64,000 nt of DNA, taken from positions 65,357 to 129,356 of the forward strand of contig NW_011887306.1 of the NCBI RefSeq assembly GCF_000151315.2, given 5' to 3'. Below the pieces are notes generated by a model. It was not told the DNA's origin, searched no databases, and saw only the letters and a list, made by a program, of their open reading frames with translations. This document shows positions 35,686-47,848 of this stretch, in pieces (within the stretch, counting starts at the first letter, position 1; each line of letters opens with the position of its first letter). Position numbers and translations under genes: made by a program. The stretch is from Capsaspora owczarzaki ATCC 30864 (Eukaryota; Opisthokonta; Filasterea).

Positions 35686-38600
35686 TTACACAAACGAAGC
35701 ATCCTCATCGTCGTGCAATTCGGGCATTGAAACCACAGCGTGGGCCGGCTCGACTGTCTTTTTTGGTGCTTCCTCTGCGCTCTTGGGCTCTGCGCTCTTG
35801 GGCTCTGCTGCAGGTGTCGCAGATGCTGGTGCCGGTGCTGGTGTGGCAGCGGCGGCAGGCTCAGCGCCCTTGGGAACAGTTGGTGTGACGGGTGCGGGGC
35901 CTGCTGGTGCCGTGGGCTGAGCCGGCTTGGCAACAGAGCGAACAACGCGAGGATAGTCGGTCATGTTGAAGCTGGAGCTCAGCCGAGGACGCGAGCCCGA
36001 AGCCGCCGACGACGACGACGAGCCGGATGCTCCACCAGCGGCGGCCGCATTGGAGGTCATGGGTGTCATGGGAATGTCTTGCACGGAAGAGGACGAGCCC
36101 TTGGTCGGGGGGATGGTCTTGCCGCCAGCCTGTTGTTGCTCGTTCTGGTGGCGACGATGGTCCCGAACAAAGTAAATCACAACAATGATAAGGATGAGGC
36201 CGAGAAGGGCGCCAATGATACCGCCAGCAATGGCACCGCCGTTGGAACCACCGTCGTCCTTGTCCTTGTTGCCAAGAGCAGCGATGGAGGCGGCAACGGC
36301 TGAGGCTGACGAGGCAGAAATGACAGACTGGGAGGCACGCGAAGTGGCAGATGCAAAGGCCTCCGAGGATGCCGAGGCAGCTTGAGTCGCATGAGCAGAT
36401 GCGGCAGATGCAGCTTCCATGGAAGCCAGAGACGCGGCGGAGGCAGACGAAGCGGACGCAATAGAAGCAGCCGAGGCAGACGAAGCTGATGCGATCGATG
36501 CCGAGGAGGCAGACGCGGCGGACGCAACCGATGCCGTGGAAGCAGACGCGATAGACGCTGCAGATGCCGAAGAAGCAGACGCTGCAGACGCAACAGATGC
36601 CGTTGACGCAGAAGCGGCAGACGCGGCAGATGCGGAGGAAGCAGACGCGGCAGACGCAACGGCGGCAACCGATGCTGCAAAGACAGACATTGTCGAGGCC
36701 TCATACTCGGACGAGGCAGAGGCAATGGAAGCGACGGACGCGGAGGAAGCAGAAGCAACCGAAGCGATGGAGGCTGCGACCGACGCCGATGAGGCAGAGG
36801 CAATCGAGGCCACGGTTGCAGACGAAGCAGAGGCCTCGGAGGCCAAGCTGGCGGCGGAAGCAAGCGCTGCGGCGACGGAGGCAGCAGATACGGCAGCGAG
36901 CGAGGCCTGGACTGCAGCGGCAGAAGAGGCGGACGCAGCAGACACAGAGGATGAGAACACTTCGGTGGCGACAGAGGCGACAGAAGCTGCCGAGGCGGAC
37001 GACACTGATTTCACAGAAGCATCAACAATCGAGACGGAGGCAGCGGAGGCAGAAATGGACGCGGACGAGGCGGCAATGGTGGACATGCCTTGAGCCGAAA
37101 CGCAAATGGAGCCAAGCAGAGTGTACGTGTTGGAGCAGGCAGTGCAGACTGATTGGTCAGGGCCGCAGGCGCGGCAGCCTTCAGGGCAGCAAACATTGTT
37201 GGTGTTGCAGGTGCGGCAGGTCGGGTTGCAGAACGTCAGGACTCCGCTCGATTCGTACATGCTCGGCGGCGGGTACTCGGACCAGACAATGTTGTCTGTT
37301 TCCACCGATTGCAGTTGGGTCAGACCGAAAAACAGACCTTCGGGCAGCGTGGTGAGCTGCGTGCTGGCGAGCGAGAACGTTGTCAACGTGATCAAGCCGG
37401 AAATGGCGTCAGCGGAGATGGCAGTCAGAGGATTGCGAGCAAGGTACACAGACTTGAGGCTTGGCACGGCGGTGAAGGATGCACCATCAACTTGCTCAAT
37501 GTGGTTGCCAGACAAGTCAAGGGACTGAAGCGAAACGAGGGAGCCTCCGAAGCTAGAGCTGGGAACGGCATCCAGCTCGTTGTTCACAAGCTGCAGGTCG
37601 GACAACAGCGTGAAGGGCACAAAGGCATCGTCAGGGATGGCGCTAATCGAGTTCTGGTTGAGGACGAGCACGCTCACATCGGTAGGGATGCCATTCGGAA
37701 CGCGAATCAGACCGCGGTTGCTGCAGTCGACCACGAAGCTTCCGTGGTTGCAGTTGCACAGACTGCTAGTCCAGCCATTGCATGCAACAAGGGCAGCCAA
37801 GGACGCAGAAATGACGGCAGCAGAGGATGCGGCAATAGCAGAAGTCGAAGACTCGATGGCATCAAGAGAGGCTTGCACAACCGAGGCCGACGACGCCATT
37901 GAAGCCGAAGAAGCAGACACGACCTGGTCGACAGACGAAGCAAACGCGGCAGAGGTGGAGGCAACAAACGCAGACTCGGAGGCGGCAACCCGCGCGGAAG
38001 ACGCGGCATCGGCGGAGGCGGAGGCGGCAGAAGTGATGGACGCGACAGATGCCGTGGCCACGGCGAGCTTTGATGAGACAGAGTCGGAGACGCTCGTCGC
38101 AGAAGCGGCGGTGGCGGAGGCAATGGTGGCGAACGAGGCAGATGCCGTGCTGGCCGCGTACTGCTTGATCGACTCGATGGAGGCAGCGCTCATCGAAGAA
38201 ATGGCAATGACCGAAGCGCTGGCGGTGCTGGCGGCGGAGGCAGACGAGGCGGAGACGCGGGTGGCCATGGTGGCAACGGAGCGTGAGACCTGGACGCCGA
38301 GGTAGTCGGGGAAGCAAGCACCGTTGATGGGAACGTAGCTGGCATAGCAACTAGTGCAGTACGGTGTCGACGCGTCATAGTTGCAAGTGGTGCAGTTGAC
38401 CGCGCAGCAAACAACGCTCACACCGCTGCCAACGCACGTTGCGCAGGTCGATGGGCACGCGGTGATGACGCCCGTGCGAGTCCAGGGTGCTGGGGCGGGT
38501 TGCCGCCACCCATGGTTTGAAGCCACGAAACAGAGTGAGCGCGACAACTCTGACAGGCAGCGGGANNNNNNNNNNNNNNNNNNNNNNNNNNNNNNNNNNN

Positions 38601-40437
38601 NNNNNNNNNNNNNNNNNNNNNNNNNNNNNNNNNNNNNNNNNNNNNNNNNNNNNNNNNNNNNNNNNNNNNNNNNNNNNNNNNNNNNNNNNNNNNNNNNNNN
38701 NNNNNNNNNNNNNNNNNNNNNNNNNNNNNNNNNNNNNNNNNNNNNNNNNNNNNNNNNNNNNNNNNNNNNNNNNNNNNNNNNNNNNNNNNNNNNNNNNNNN
38801 NNNNNNNNNNNNNNNNNNNNNNNNNNNNNNNNNNNNNNNNNNNNNNNNNNNCTCAACGACGAAAAGACGTTTGCCGAGATGGTAGCCAGCAGGTTGGACG
38901 ACAAGTCGAGGGACTGCGTGTTGCTGGGAATGCTGCGCGGAACAACAGTCAGGGAGCGGCTGCTGCAGTTGACGGTGAGCGCTGCTTCGTTGCAATCGCA
39001 GACATTCGAGGTCCAGCCATCGCAGGCAACAGGCAGAGCGGCGATGGAAGCAGAGGCTGCGGCCGCAGAGGAGGCCGCGGCGATCGACTTGACCGACGCA
39101 GAGCTGGCCGAAACAGTGCCTGCAGAGACGGCAGAGGCAGACGAGAAGAGGGCAGCGGCAGTGGCAGCAGTGGCGGCCGAAGCGGCAGACGCAGAGCGGG
39201 TCGAAGCGACCGAGGCGGAGGTGGCGACGCTGGCCAGGGATGCTGAAGCTGTTGCGGCCGAGATGGAGCTACGCTTGGCGGCAACGGAAGAAACGACGGT
39301 CGGGTCGGAGCAGGTCGTGTCGACAAGGCCCAAGCCAGCGTAACAGCTGGTGCACGCGTTGGGGGCGGCCGAGGTGCAGGTCGAGCAGTTTGTGTAGCAG
39401 CACTGGTTTTGGAGCTGGCCAAAGCAGGTTGCGCACATGTAGTGGCAGACGGACGGGTTGAACACGCTGCCAAACGTCGAGGGGGGTGTCCTGACGAAAG
39501 GGTTGGCAAGAAGCGAAACAAAGCCCGTCGGGCCCATCAGGCGCAGGCCCTGGAACAGACCAGGAGGCAGCGTGGTCAGCTGGTTGTTCTCAAAGTTGAC
39601 GAACGTCATGTTGGGAGTATTTTGGAACAGGCCGGACGCGACGGTTGTCAGGGAGATGCGATCGGCGACGCTGCGAGAGAGAGATGTGTGGAAACAAAAA
39701 AAATGGTATTTTGCGAGTCAGTTTTGCCGAATGACATTTGGAAAAAACAGATTCCAGACCGTGATGTTGCTAATAAAACGAGACAGAGTGACGGGACTTA
39801 CAGATTTTCGAGGTTGGGAGTGGCAGCCAAATCAGACGCTTGGAGCGTGGGAATGACATTGCTGAGCGTGGGAGCGGAACCAGAGAGATGACTGGCAATT
39901 TGCAAACAACGAGAGGATGTCAGTGTTAGTCGATTCGTCCGGCAGCAGGCAGCAGACAGCAGGCAGGATTGGGCTGGCAGGTGGATACCCAAAAACAAAA
40001 AAAAAATCAAAAACCACTCACATAACCTTGAGCGAAGGCATGACGGGCAGGAAGGCGCTGGTGGGGAAGGTCGTGAGCAGGTTGGACTTGAGTTGGAGGG
40101 TCTCGAGCAGAGTGTACTGGGTGAGGGAAGGGAGATCCTTGATCTGGTTGTTGTTCAGGAGGAGCACTTTGGTCGTGAGGGGGATGCCGATTGGAAGAGT
40201 TGTCAAGGAGAGACCCGAGCAGTCGACTTGAAGCGTGCCGAGCGAGCAGATGCACGCAGCGCTGGCCCAGGCATTGCAAGCTACGACCGTGCCGAGGGCC
40301 GACGCCGAGACAGCCGCCGCGGAGGCGACAGAGGCGGTCGAGGCCGGGGTCACGTCTTGCGCCATGGAAGTTGACAAACCGCACGCGAGGATGGCGAGGG
40401 TGCACGCGATCAGCACGAGTGATGACGGGCGGGCCAT
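35686..40437 (-). CDS. LRR receptor-like single-pass membrane protein with Ala/Ser stalks
   Basis: Exons 40437-40022, 39891-39802 and 39670-35686 join in frame (about 1,496 residues counting the gap). A signal peptide (ending near STSMAQ) is followed by three similar modules. Each has an LRR N-cap with paired cysteines (for example CNGWTSSLCNCN), a few LRRs, a Cys-rich knob (CRTC, CCPEGCRAC) and a long stalk almost only of Ser, Ala, Val and Ile. One membrane span follows (GGIIGALLGLILIIVVIYFV), then a 150-residue Pro/Ala/Ser-rich tail ending in ASFV, which fits a class I PDZ ligand. No kinase is attached. It is likely a surface receptor or adhesion protein; ligand and partners are unknown. 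Module 2 is partly lost in the gap. Confidence 0.85.
38566..38851. other. Assembly gap (286 N) inside the LRR receptor gene
   Basis: A run of unknown bases interrupts the middle LRR block. The frame is open on both sides, so the gap probably hides only LRR-coding sequence, plausibly left open because the modules are repetitive. Confidence 0.95.
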
Positions 40438-43243
40438 TTTTGCTTTCCTGGCTTGAGGTAGTGGTTGAGGATTGGACTCGGGGAGAGAGAGAGAGAAGAA
40501 GAAGAGAGAGAGAAGCGAGAAGAGGAGAAGAAGAGAAGAAAGAGAAGAAAAGAGAGAAAAAGTGACTCGCTTCTATCCAAAATAAATGATAAAGAGTGAG
40601 TTCAAAGTTTGCATGACAATTAACACAATAATGAAAAGGGAGGCAAACCCAAAAGCAATGGAAAATACAATGGAAAAAAAAAAAAACGAGCGACAACAAG
40701 GACGAAAAGAGAAAATGTCCAGATCGATATGAAGATAGCGAGATAGAGAGAGATAGAGAGTGGGCGAGAAGAGATGAAGAACGAGTGAGACATGAAGCAC
40801 ATGTCCCCATCGCACCAAAAACAAAGACACCCTTCCTTCCTTCCTTCCTTTTCCATGCGGTTCTGGTTAGTCTAACTGGCTCAATCATAGTCGGTCAGTC
40901 AGTCAATCAGTCACATTGAGACTGACTACGACTCTGCACTGAGAGACAAATCTGCGCGCCATTTCGGAGCTTGTTTTTGGTGTTCCTGATCCATTGAATG
41001 CAGATGAACGGCCTTCTCTCTCCACTAGAATCATTTTTTCAATGCAAGTCACAAAGAGATGGAAGGAGAGAGTCTGAGGGGGGGGTGGGCGAGTCGGCCA
41101 CATGGCCAACGAACTCACTTAACTCTCTCTTTCTCTTTAATGTTGCCCCGTCTTTCCCTCTGCCGCCAACCACCTTCCTTTATCCAACTTTCAATCTTAA
41201 TGTTTGACTCGGAAAACAACCCTTCAATCAAGTTGTAGTTGGCAAACTTTTTTCTCGCTTCTTTTTTCGGTAAGAATGTTCTTTTCTTTTTTCTTTTTTT
41301 TTTTTCTTTTTGATTAATTCCTTCAGGAATTTGAAATCAAAATGAATCAAACCAAGCTAATTCACGCCCACTTGCATGAGTCACGGAAAAAAAGAACACT
41401 TCGTCAAAGAGAAAGCCACCCGAAAGCAAGCCAGCGATGACACGTTGAATGCAACATTGATAGCGTAGTGCACAATGCACTCTGTGCAACAGACATCCGT
41501 GCTGGGGAATGAAACAAAGCCAACAGTGTCATGAAAAAGGGCGGCTCAAAAAAAGGGCGGGAAAGGCTGACAAAGACTCAGCAGAAAGGGGGAAAAAAAA
41601 AAAAAAAAAAGTCCTCCTTCGGTGTCCTCGAGGGAGCAAAGAACAAGAGAAAGATGATGAAGAGGGCTGCCCCCCAGTTGGCTCACGTCGGCCAACAGCG
41701 ACTGCCAGACCGAGCACAACACAGAACACAGTGAAAGCGAGAAAAAAGGATGAAGCGTTCAACGGTTCGCCCGTTTTGTGCACTGTGATGGGAATGAAGC
41801 TATTTTTTGAAAATTCAAAAAAAAAATGATAAAAATGAAAAAGAAAAATTTCGCATGCACACGCGCATATTTTGCTCGCTGCTGTTTCAACAGTCGTTGG
41901 AGGGCAGTGGGAAGGCGGAAAGTCGGTCGATTGCTTGTAAGCTACAAGACCAACCAACCAGAGAAGTGGTGAAGCGTTGGGTGGAAAAGTCAAGGAGGGG
42001 GAAAAGAGCGCATGACGGGGGTGTTGGAAAAAAGTGATCCATCTCACTGCGAATCATCCATTTTTCCCCCTTCATGAGAGTGATGGATTGGAGGGAAGGG
42101 GGAGATGTCGGGCCTTCATTCATAAGGCAAACAACAAGGCGAGTTTGCGCTAATAAAAGTGCCAACCGAACTGTGTCTGTCCTCAGGAAAAGGAGACGTG
42201 AATGAAGGGGAATAAATTGAAAAAAAAAACCGCAACTGTCCGCGTGGGAGCTCACTCAATGTTGAATTCAAAAGAGGGGAGGGCCTCTGCGTGCGGCACA
42301 CTTTCGCCAACTCGTCAGAGTGGTATCGGGTTTGGTTCACAAGAAACAACCGATCAACGGCAGCACACATGGACGACTTTGATCTCAGTCAGTCTCAAGC
42401 ATTAACGGCTTTGGTGGATGCCTTTTTTTTTTTCTTTTTTTGATGAATTTGCATACATTTGTGCAACCACATTGTGGAACCTATCAGATCTGGGGGAATG
42501 TGTCGCCAGATCTCAGGAATCCCATTGTGGAATTTGAATGGAAGGGGGGGAAAGTACTCGATGGAAACGTGTGAATGGGGAATTGAAATCGCAAATGGAG
42601 CGACAAGTGAGCGTGAAGGGAGAAAGAAGAAGGTGAAAAAAAAAAAAACGTTCACTTACAAAAAAAAAAAAAAAAAATGACTGATCAGGTCAGTTTCAAT
42701 CAAGATCAGAGAAGGCTTGCGTGTGTGAGAGCGAGCGGCACTGGAACACGAAGAATGAGGTGGGACCGAATCAGTGAATAAATGGAAGGATGGGTGGACA
42801 GCAAACAAAAGAACAGGGCCTGACTCAAACGGCTGTCCGAGACCTAAGGGAGCTGGGCGCATAGTGGAATGCGAAGAACGGAGAAGAAAAAGGCGAGGCG
42901 CCAATGCATGAGCATGTGCACCCGTGAAACGGAGAATGAAAGAGTCGAAGAAAGTAAGGCGTGCGGACGCATGGGGGGAGAAACAGACTATTGGGAGAAG
43001 GTGGGATGCACACTCACGTGTGAAACCGACAATGAGAAAAGGGACAGAATGCGACAGAGAAAGATTCATGATTGACGACAAGAAGGCCAGCACAAAAGTG
43101 AACAAGCAAGCGAAAGGGGAACAACCGGAAAAAGGACACGTAGCAGCGCAGAAGCAATTTACACTCAGATTTTAGGACGAGGCGAAGCAAACTCAACATG
43201 AACATGAAAAGTGCAATGAAACATTGGAGAACCGTCCAACAAC
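40438..43243. other. Long intergenic region
   Basis: 2.8 kb with no convincing gene. It has many A- and T-runs (for example 40676-40686, 41286-41305, 41591-41610, 42423-42440, 42660-42677), purine-rich GA tracts near 40483-40560 and CTTC repeats near 40832-40848. The right end (43021-43243) is the 3' flank of the LRR-kinase and is duplicated at 47471-47730. Confidence 0.45.
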
Positions 43244-43290
43244 TCAGTTCACAAAAGTCTGGTTGTACGCGCCCTGTTGGAACGAGGTCG
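43021..43290. repeat. Direct repeat copy 1: kinase 3' end and 3' flank
   Basis: About 270 bp covering the last codons (TSFQQGAYNQTFVN), stop and 3' flank of the LRR-kinase. The stretch recurs at 47471-47730 with scattered substitutions and small indels. Confidence 0.85.
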
Positions 43291-46200
43291 GAAGCACTCG
43301 ACAGATCATGCACTTGTCTTGACGCTGGATCATCGTTTGAGCACATGCAACGCAGACACATGCGTGGCAGCACGGCACCAGCTTGGCATTCGTGGGGGCG
43401 CTCCAACAGAGCAAGCACTCGCGTTCGCTGTCTTCGATGGTCTTGTCCTCGTTTACTTCAGCTTCTTCGCCCGACAATCGTCTCAGGATCTCGCCAAACG
43501 ACGGTCGATCAACTCGCGTGGGCTCGAGGCAATCAAGCGCAAGCTCCGCTATGGCTTGTGCCGACTCCTTGTCTTGAGGGCTCCAGTCGATCGCCTTGTC
43601 AAGCACCGCATCGATTTTGCGGCTCTTCTTAAGCTCGCGTCGAACGGTACCCATCAGATTGATACTGGGCTGCTGTCCCGTAACGAGCTCAAGCAGAATC
43701 ATGCCGTTCGAGTACACATCCGTTTTGATAGAAACCTTGCCTTCGTGATGGTACTCTGGGCAAATGTACTGAAGGGTTCCTTGAACCGTCTGCGTACGAA
43801 TGTAGCTGTGTGCATCCACTTGAGCTGGAGCAGAGCGCGTCAGACCAAAGTCGGCGACCTTTGCGTTGAACTGAGCGTCCAGCAGCACATTGTCTGTTTT
43901 GAGATCCAAATGGAACAGCGGCTGGCGCGGAATCGCAGTCTGCACAAAGTGCATGGCGTTCGCAATATCGGTCGCAATGTTTCGGCGCTGCTGCCAGCTT
44001 AATGCAGGCGTCCCATCCTTGCGATCAAGACGATCGCGAACAGAACCGTTTGCCATCAGCTCGTAGACCAAGCAGCGCTCGTTGCCTTCTTGAGCATAAC
44101 ACATGATGGTGACAATGTTCGGGTGACGGAAACGCGAGAGGGCTTCGAGCTCGGCCTCGAACTGAGCGATGCCTTGGGTTGAATCTGCTGCCAAGCGTTT
44201 GACGGCAACTTGCTGACCGCTCCAGACACCAGAGTAGACGCTGCCAAATCCACCGCCACCGATGCGCTTGGACTCTGAAAACTGCGCTGTGGCTTGCGAC
44301 AGAACATGCAATGGTACTTTCAGAATGTTGGAGATGATGGGTGCAGTGGCTGTCGTCTGCTGAGCTTGTTCCATTTGGACAATACGCGCCTGGAGTTGGC
44401 GAACTTGCTCAGACATCGGTTCAGGCGTGGCGGGAAGCGAGTAGGGAGTACTTGGTAGCGGGGGTTTTACTGGGATGCGGGATGGACTCGTGATTGAATT
44501 TCGAACGCCGGTAGGTGGCGGTGGGGCTGAAGTGCGCACAGAAGTCGATGCCGATGGAACGCGGCCGGGGGCAGCGACTTGAACACGAGCCCGCTGGTTT
44601 TCGGTCCTGAACATGAACAAGTCAGAACGACAAGACAGCTCTAAACACCCATCAAACAAGTGTAACTCACGACAACTCGCAATTTGAGGGAACGCATGAG
44701 GATAAAAATTGGACCGCACTTGAGGAGATCTGGTTGTCCGACACACTATCGCAACAGAACACGAAAATAAATTGTCAGCGACGTTTAGCGTTCAAAAGCT
44801 CATGGTACTGCATCATATTCGTCCATGTGGAACCGCACACCCGTCGCCCCTGTACCGCAACAGAACTTTACTTGAGTTTCGACAGAAAAACCTTGCTCTG
44901 AAGCGCAGATCCGATCGCCTGCGCTCCCACGTCGCCGATTTGATTGGCATTCATCCTAGATCAGACAAAAATCAGCAGCAAGCCATTCTTGAGCGAAGGT
45001 GGAGATGCGGTCAAACATGCGAATACCATACGCGAGCTGAGTAAGCGCTGTCGACGTCTTCAGTCCCTCGGCAATTGCACGAGCTCCGGCATCAGTGATC
45101 TTGTTTGTATCGACACTAAATCAAATTGCTGATATTAGAACGCACCCATGAGGCACTGCGACACCACCAGCACGTACCCAAGTGCTGACAAATTAGGCTT
45201 GTTCCGGAGCGCGAATCCGATAGCCTGCGCTCCCGTGTCGCCAATTTGAGTGGCATTCATCCTAGATCAGACAAAAGTCAGCAGTAACTCACTCTTGAGC
45301 AAATTTGGAGACGCGACCAACAGTTAAACGTGCGACCGACAAACCTGAGGTCGGTCAGCGCACTTGACGTCTGCAGGCCTTCAGCGATGGCACTAGCTCC
45401 GGCGTCACCAATGTTGTTCTTGCTCAAGCTGCATCAACTTGACCAAGTTAGTGTCGCGCCCAATCGCCCCTGTGAAACCACCAGAACATACTAGAATTTC
45501 GACAGATTGGCCTTGTTTCGGAGCGCAGTTCCGATCGCCCGCGCTCCGGCTTCGCCAATCTCATTGGTGTGCATCCTACATCAGACGGGCAACACACGCA
45601 AGTCAACTCTGAGCGAAGCTAAACATGCGTTTACAACTCAAACGCGACAACAATACCCGAGTTGAGTCAGCGCAGTCGATGTCAGGCCTTCTGCGATGGC
45701 ACGAGCGCCAATGTCACCAATCTTGTTCGTGTTCAAGCTGCATCAAACGGTCACATTAGATACGAGCGCCCAGAAGGCACTGTCCACAACCAGAACGTAC
45801 TGGAGAGAAGACAGGTTGGTCTTGTTTCGAAGCGCAGATCCGATCGCCTGTGCTCCTGCGTCACCGATTTGGTTGTCATACATCCTATGTCAGACAAATG
45901 TCAGAAGCAAGCCATTCTTGAGCAAAGTCAGAGAAGCGATCAAAGTTCTCATGTGCAATCACAATACCTGAGGTCCGTCAACGCGGTCGACGCCAGCAGA
46001 CCTTCAGCGATGGCACGAGCTCCAGTATCACCAATACTGTTCTCGAACAAGCTATATCGAATATTGCAAGTGAGAGCCGTGTCACCAATAGCCCCCGTGA
46101 CCGCACCAAAGCATACAAGAGAGTGGAGAGCTTCGGCTTGTTCCGAAGCGCTAATCCGATCGCCTGTGCTCCCGCGTCGTCAATTTGATTCTTGTACAGC

Positions 46201-46794
46201 CTATGCAGACAACCATCAGAAACAAAGAATGTTTGAGCAATGCTAGAGACGCGACGGAAGGCCCAATGTGCGACTACAATACCAGAGGTGAGTCATCTCA
46301 GGCGCCGTCTTTACGGCTTCAGCAATGGCTCGAGCTCCAGCGTCACCAATACTGTTACCGCCCAAACTGTGTCCAATCGGTCAGATCAGACCCGCTTGAT
46401 CAATAGCCTCATCAACGACACCAAAACGTACTAGAGACCAGACAGAATCCTTTTGTTCCGAAGTGCCGATCCAATCGCCTTTGCTCCCTTGTCGCCAATC
46501 TGGTTGTCATTCAAACTAATTCGAAAAATCCGCGTCAGCTCTGGTCTTGAGCGACTCACTTGCTTGTGACTTCTTACTTAAGCGTCTGCAAGTTGCTGTT
46601 TGCCTTGAGACCCTCGGCAATCACCAAAGCATCCGCGTCAGTGATTTCTGAGTTTTGGAGCCTTGATGCCGCCAAACAAGTCAGCGCGCGAAAACAGCCA
46701 CTCCCTCGGTCTTGAACGATACTTACTCGACCGACCTGGAAGACTTGGCTTGCGCAAACAGCGCGCGCTGCCGCGACGTACGTCTAAAAAACAT
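43244..46794 (-). CDS. LRR - TKL kinase (non-RD) - RING finger protein
   Basis: The start exon (46794-46727) encodes MFFRRTSRQRALFAQAKSS. Thirteen short exons follow, each encoding one ribonuclease-inhibitor-type LRR of about 28 residues, nearly all with the same splice phase. The kinase exon (44606-43244) begins with a Pro/Ser-rich linker and a helical EQVRQLQARIVQMEQ. The kinase has GGGGFGSVYSG, VAVKRL, HLDLKTDNVLLD, DFGLTRS and VYSNGMILLELVTG. The loop reads HLD where HRD is usual, so it is a non-RD kinase. The C-terminus is a C3HC4 RING (ECLLCW, CCHACVCVACAQ, KCMICRV), suggesting E3 ligase activity. No membrane span or signal peptide is visible, so it is probably cytosolic. Sensor, kinase and ligase in one chain suggest a signalling receptor; the trigger is unknown. 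Confidence 0.88.
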
Positions 46795-47224
46795 CTGCAA
46801 TGGAAACATCAGTCAGGCGAGTTCTCGCTTTTGGCCAATTAAGACGCGCACCCTCCCCTCCGCCAGTCCAGGACGATGCAGCCAACTCGTGGATGGCTTT
46901 TCATGCCGCGTTCATCGCTTTTGTCATGAGATTCCTCGCCACAGCTATCGGCTCATTCGTGTGATGCAGATCTTCTGGTTCTGAATCACTGTGTTTTGCC
47001 TAGCCAATCCCGGCCCTCCACGCCACCCACCACCACGACCACCAAGCCTGTCACCGATGTCGACACAACCTGAGTCAAGGTGATCTATCGGCAAAGCTGA
47101 TGCCTGAGCTGATAGCGAGAACAGAGTTGAAAGACAGCAACATTCCCAAAGCGACAAAACCAGAGCAATGGACAAACACCAAAACAACAAGATGCCGTGC
47201 CGTGTGTTGCCATGTTAGCTTGTT

Positions 47225-47322
<98 letters not shown>

Positions 47323-47470
47323 GCAAGGTGTTGCAAAGAGAAAGCAATTTAAAACGGAACAGGCAACCTGAAAAAAAAAATACAAAATAAACTGGAAAAT
47401 GATAACAAATTCAGGGCCAATCTTAAAACTGGATTCAAGGGGAAAAAGAAAAAAAAGGAGAGAAAGAGAC
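46795..47470. other. 5' flank of the LRR-kinase gene
   Basis: Upstream DNA of the LRR-kinase. A 5'UTR intron may end right at the start exon, since the ATG at 46794 directly follows a TTGCAG acceptor. The (GT)n tract lies within it. No other gene is visible. Confidence 0.45.
47226..47320. repeat. (GT)n microsatellite
   Basis: About 95 bp of nearly perfect GT dinucleotide repeat with one GC interruption near 47271. It lies between the LRR-kinase and the CR-like gene. It can form left-handed DNA and is likely length-variable. Confidence 0.95.
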
Positions 47471-47730
47471 TGAAACCAATGAGAAAAGGGACAGAATGCG
47501 ACAGAGAAAGATTCGTGATTGATGACGGTGTGAAGACAGGAAGGCCAACACAAAAGTGAACAAGCAAACAAAAGGGGAACAACCAGAGCAGAAGCAATTT
47601 GCACTCAGATTTTAGGACGAGGCGGACCAAACTCAACAAACAAAGAACATGAACATGAAAAGTGCAATGAAACATCCAACAACTCAGTTCACAAAAGTCT
47701 GGTTGTACGTGCCCTGTTGGAACGAGGTCG
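47471..47730. repeat. Direct repeat copy 2: kinase 3' end without its kinase
   Basis: This matches 43021-43290. On the minus strand it still encodes TSFQQGTYNQTFVN and a stop, but no kinase lies upstream: the similarity ends at about 47730, 120 bp beyond the stop of the CR-like gene. It is a transplanted gene end, left by recombination or by loss of a former kinase copy. Confidence 0.85.
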
Positions 47731-47848
47731 AGTTTCAAGGGAACTTTGGATTTTCTGTCATTTGCACTTTGGAACTTTCTGTCCTTTCCAACTTTTGCTT
47801 TTACTGAGGTTTTGTTGACAGCCACGGAGCATGATCTCGTCCAACTTT

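Noticed and set aside
36419-37093. Plus-strand open frame of Ala/Glu/Asp repeats
   Set aside because: It is the exact antisense of the Ser/Ala stalk of the LRR receptor; GC-rich Ala/Ser codons read backwards give Ala/Asp/Glu without stops.
44750-46720. Regularly spaced similar units resembling a CRISPR array
   Set aside because: The units are LRR-coding exons with GT-AG introns between them, in a eukaryotic gene.
47226-47320. GT repeat as telomere-like sequence
   Set aside because: Pure dinucleotide repeat without a telomeric unit and flanked by ordinary genes.
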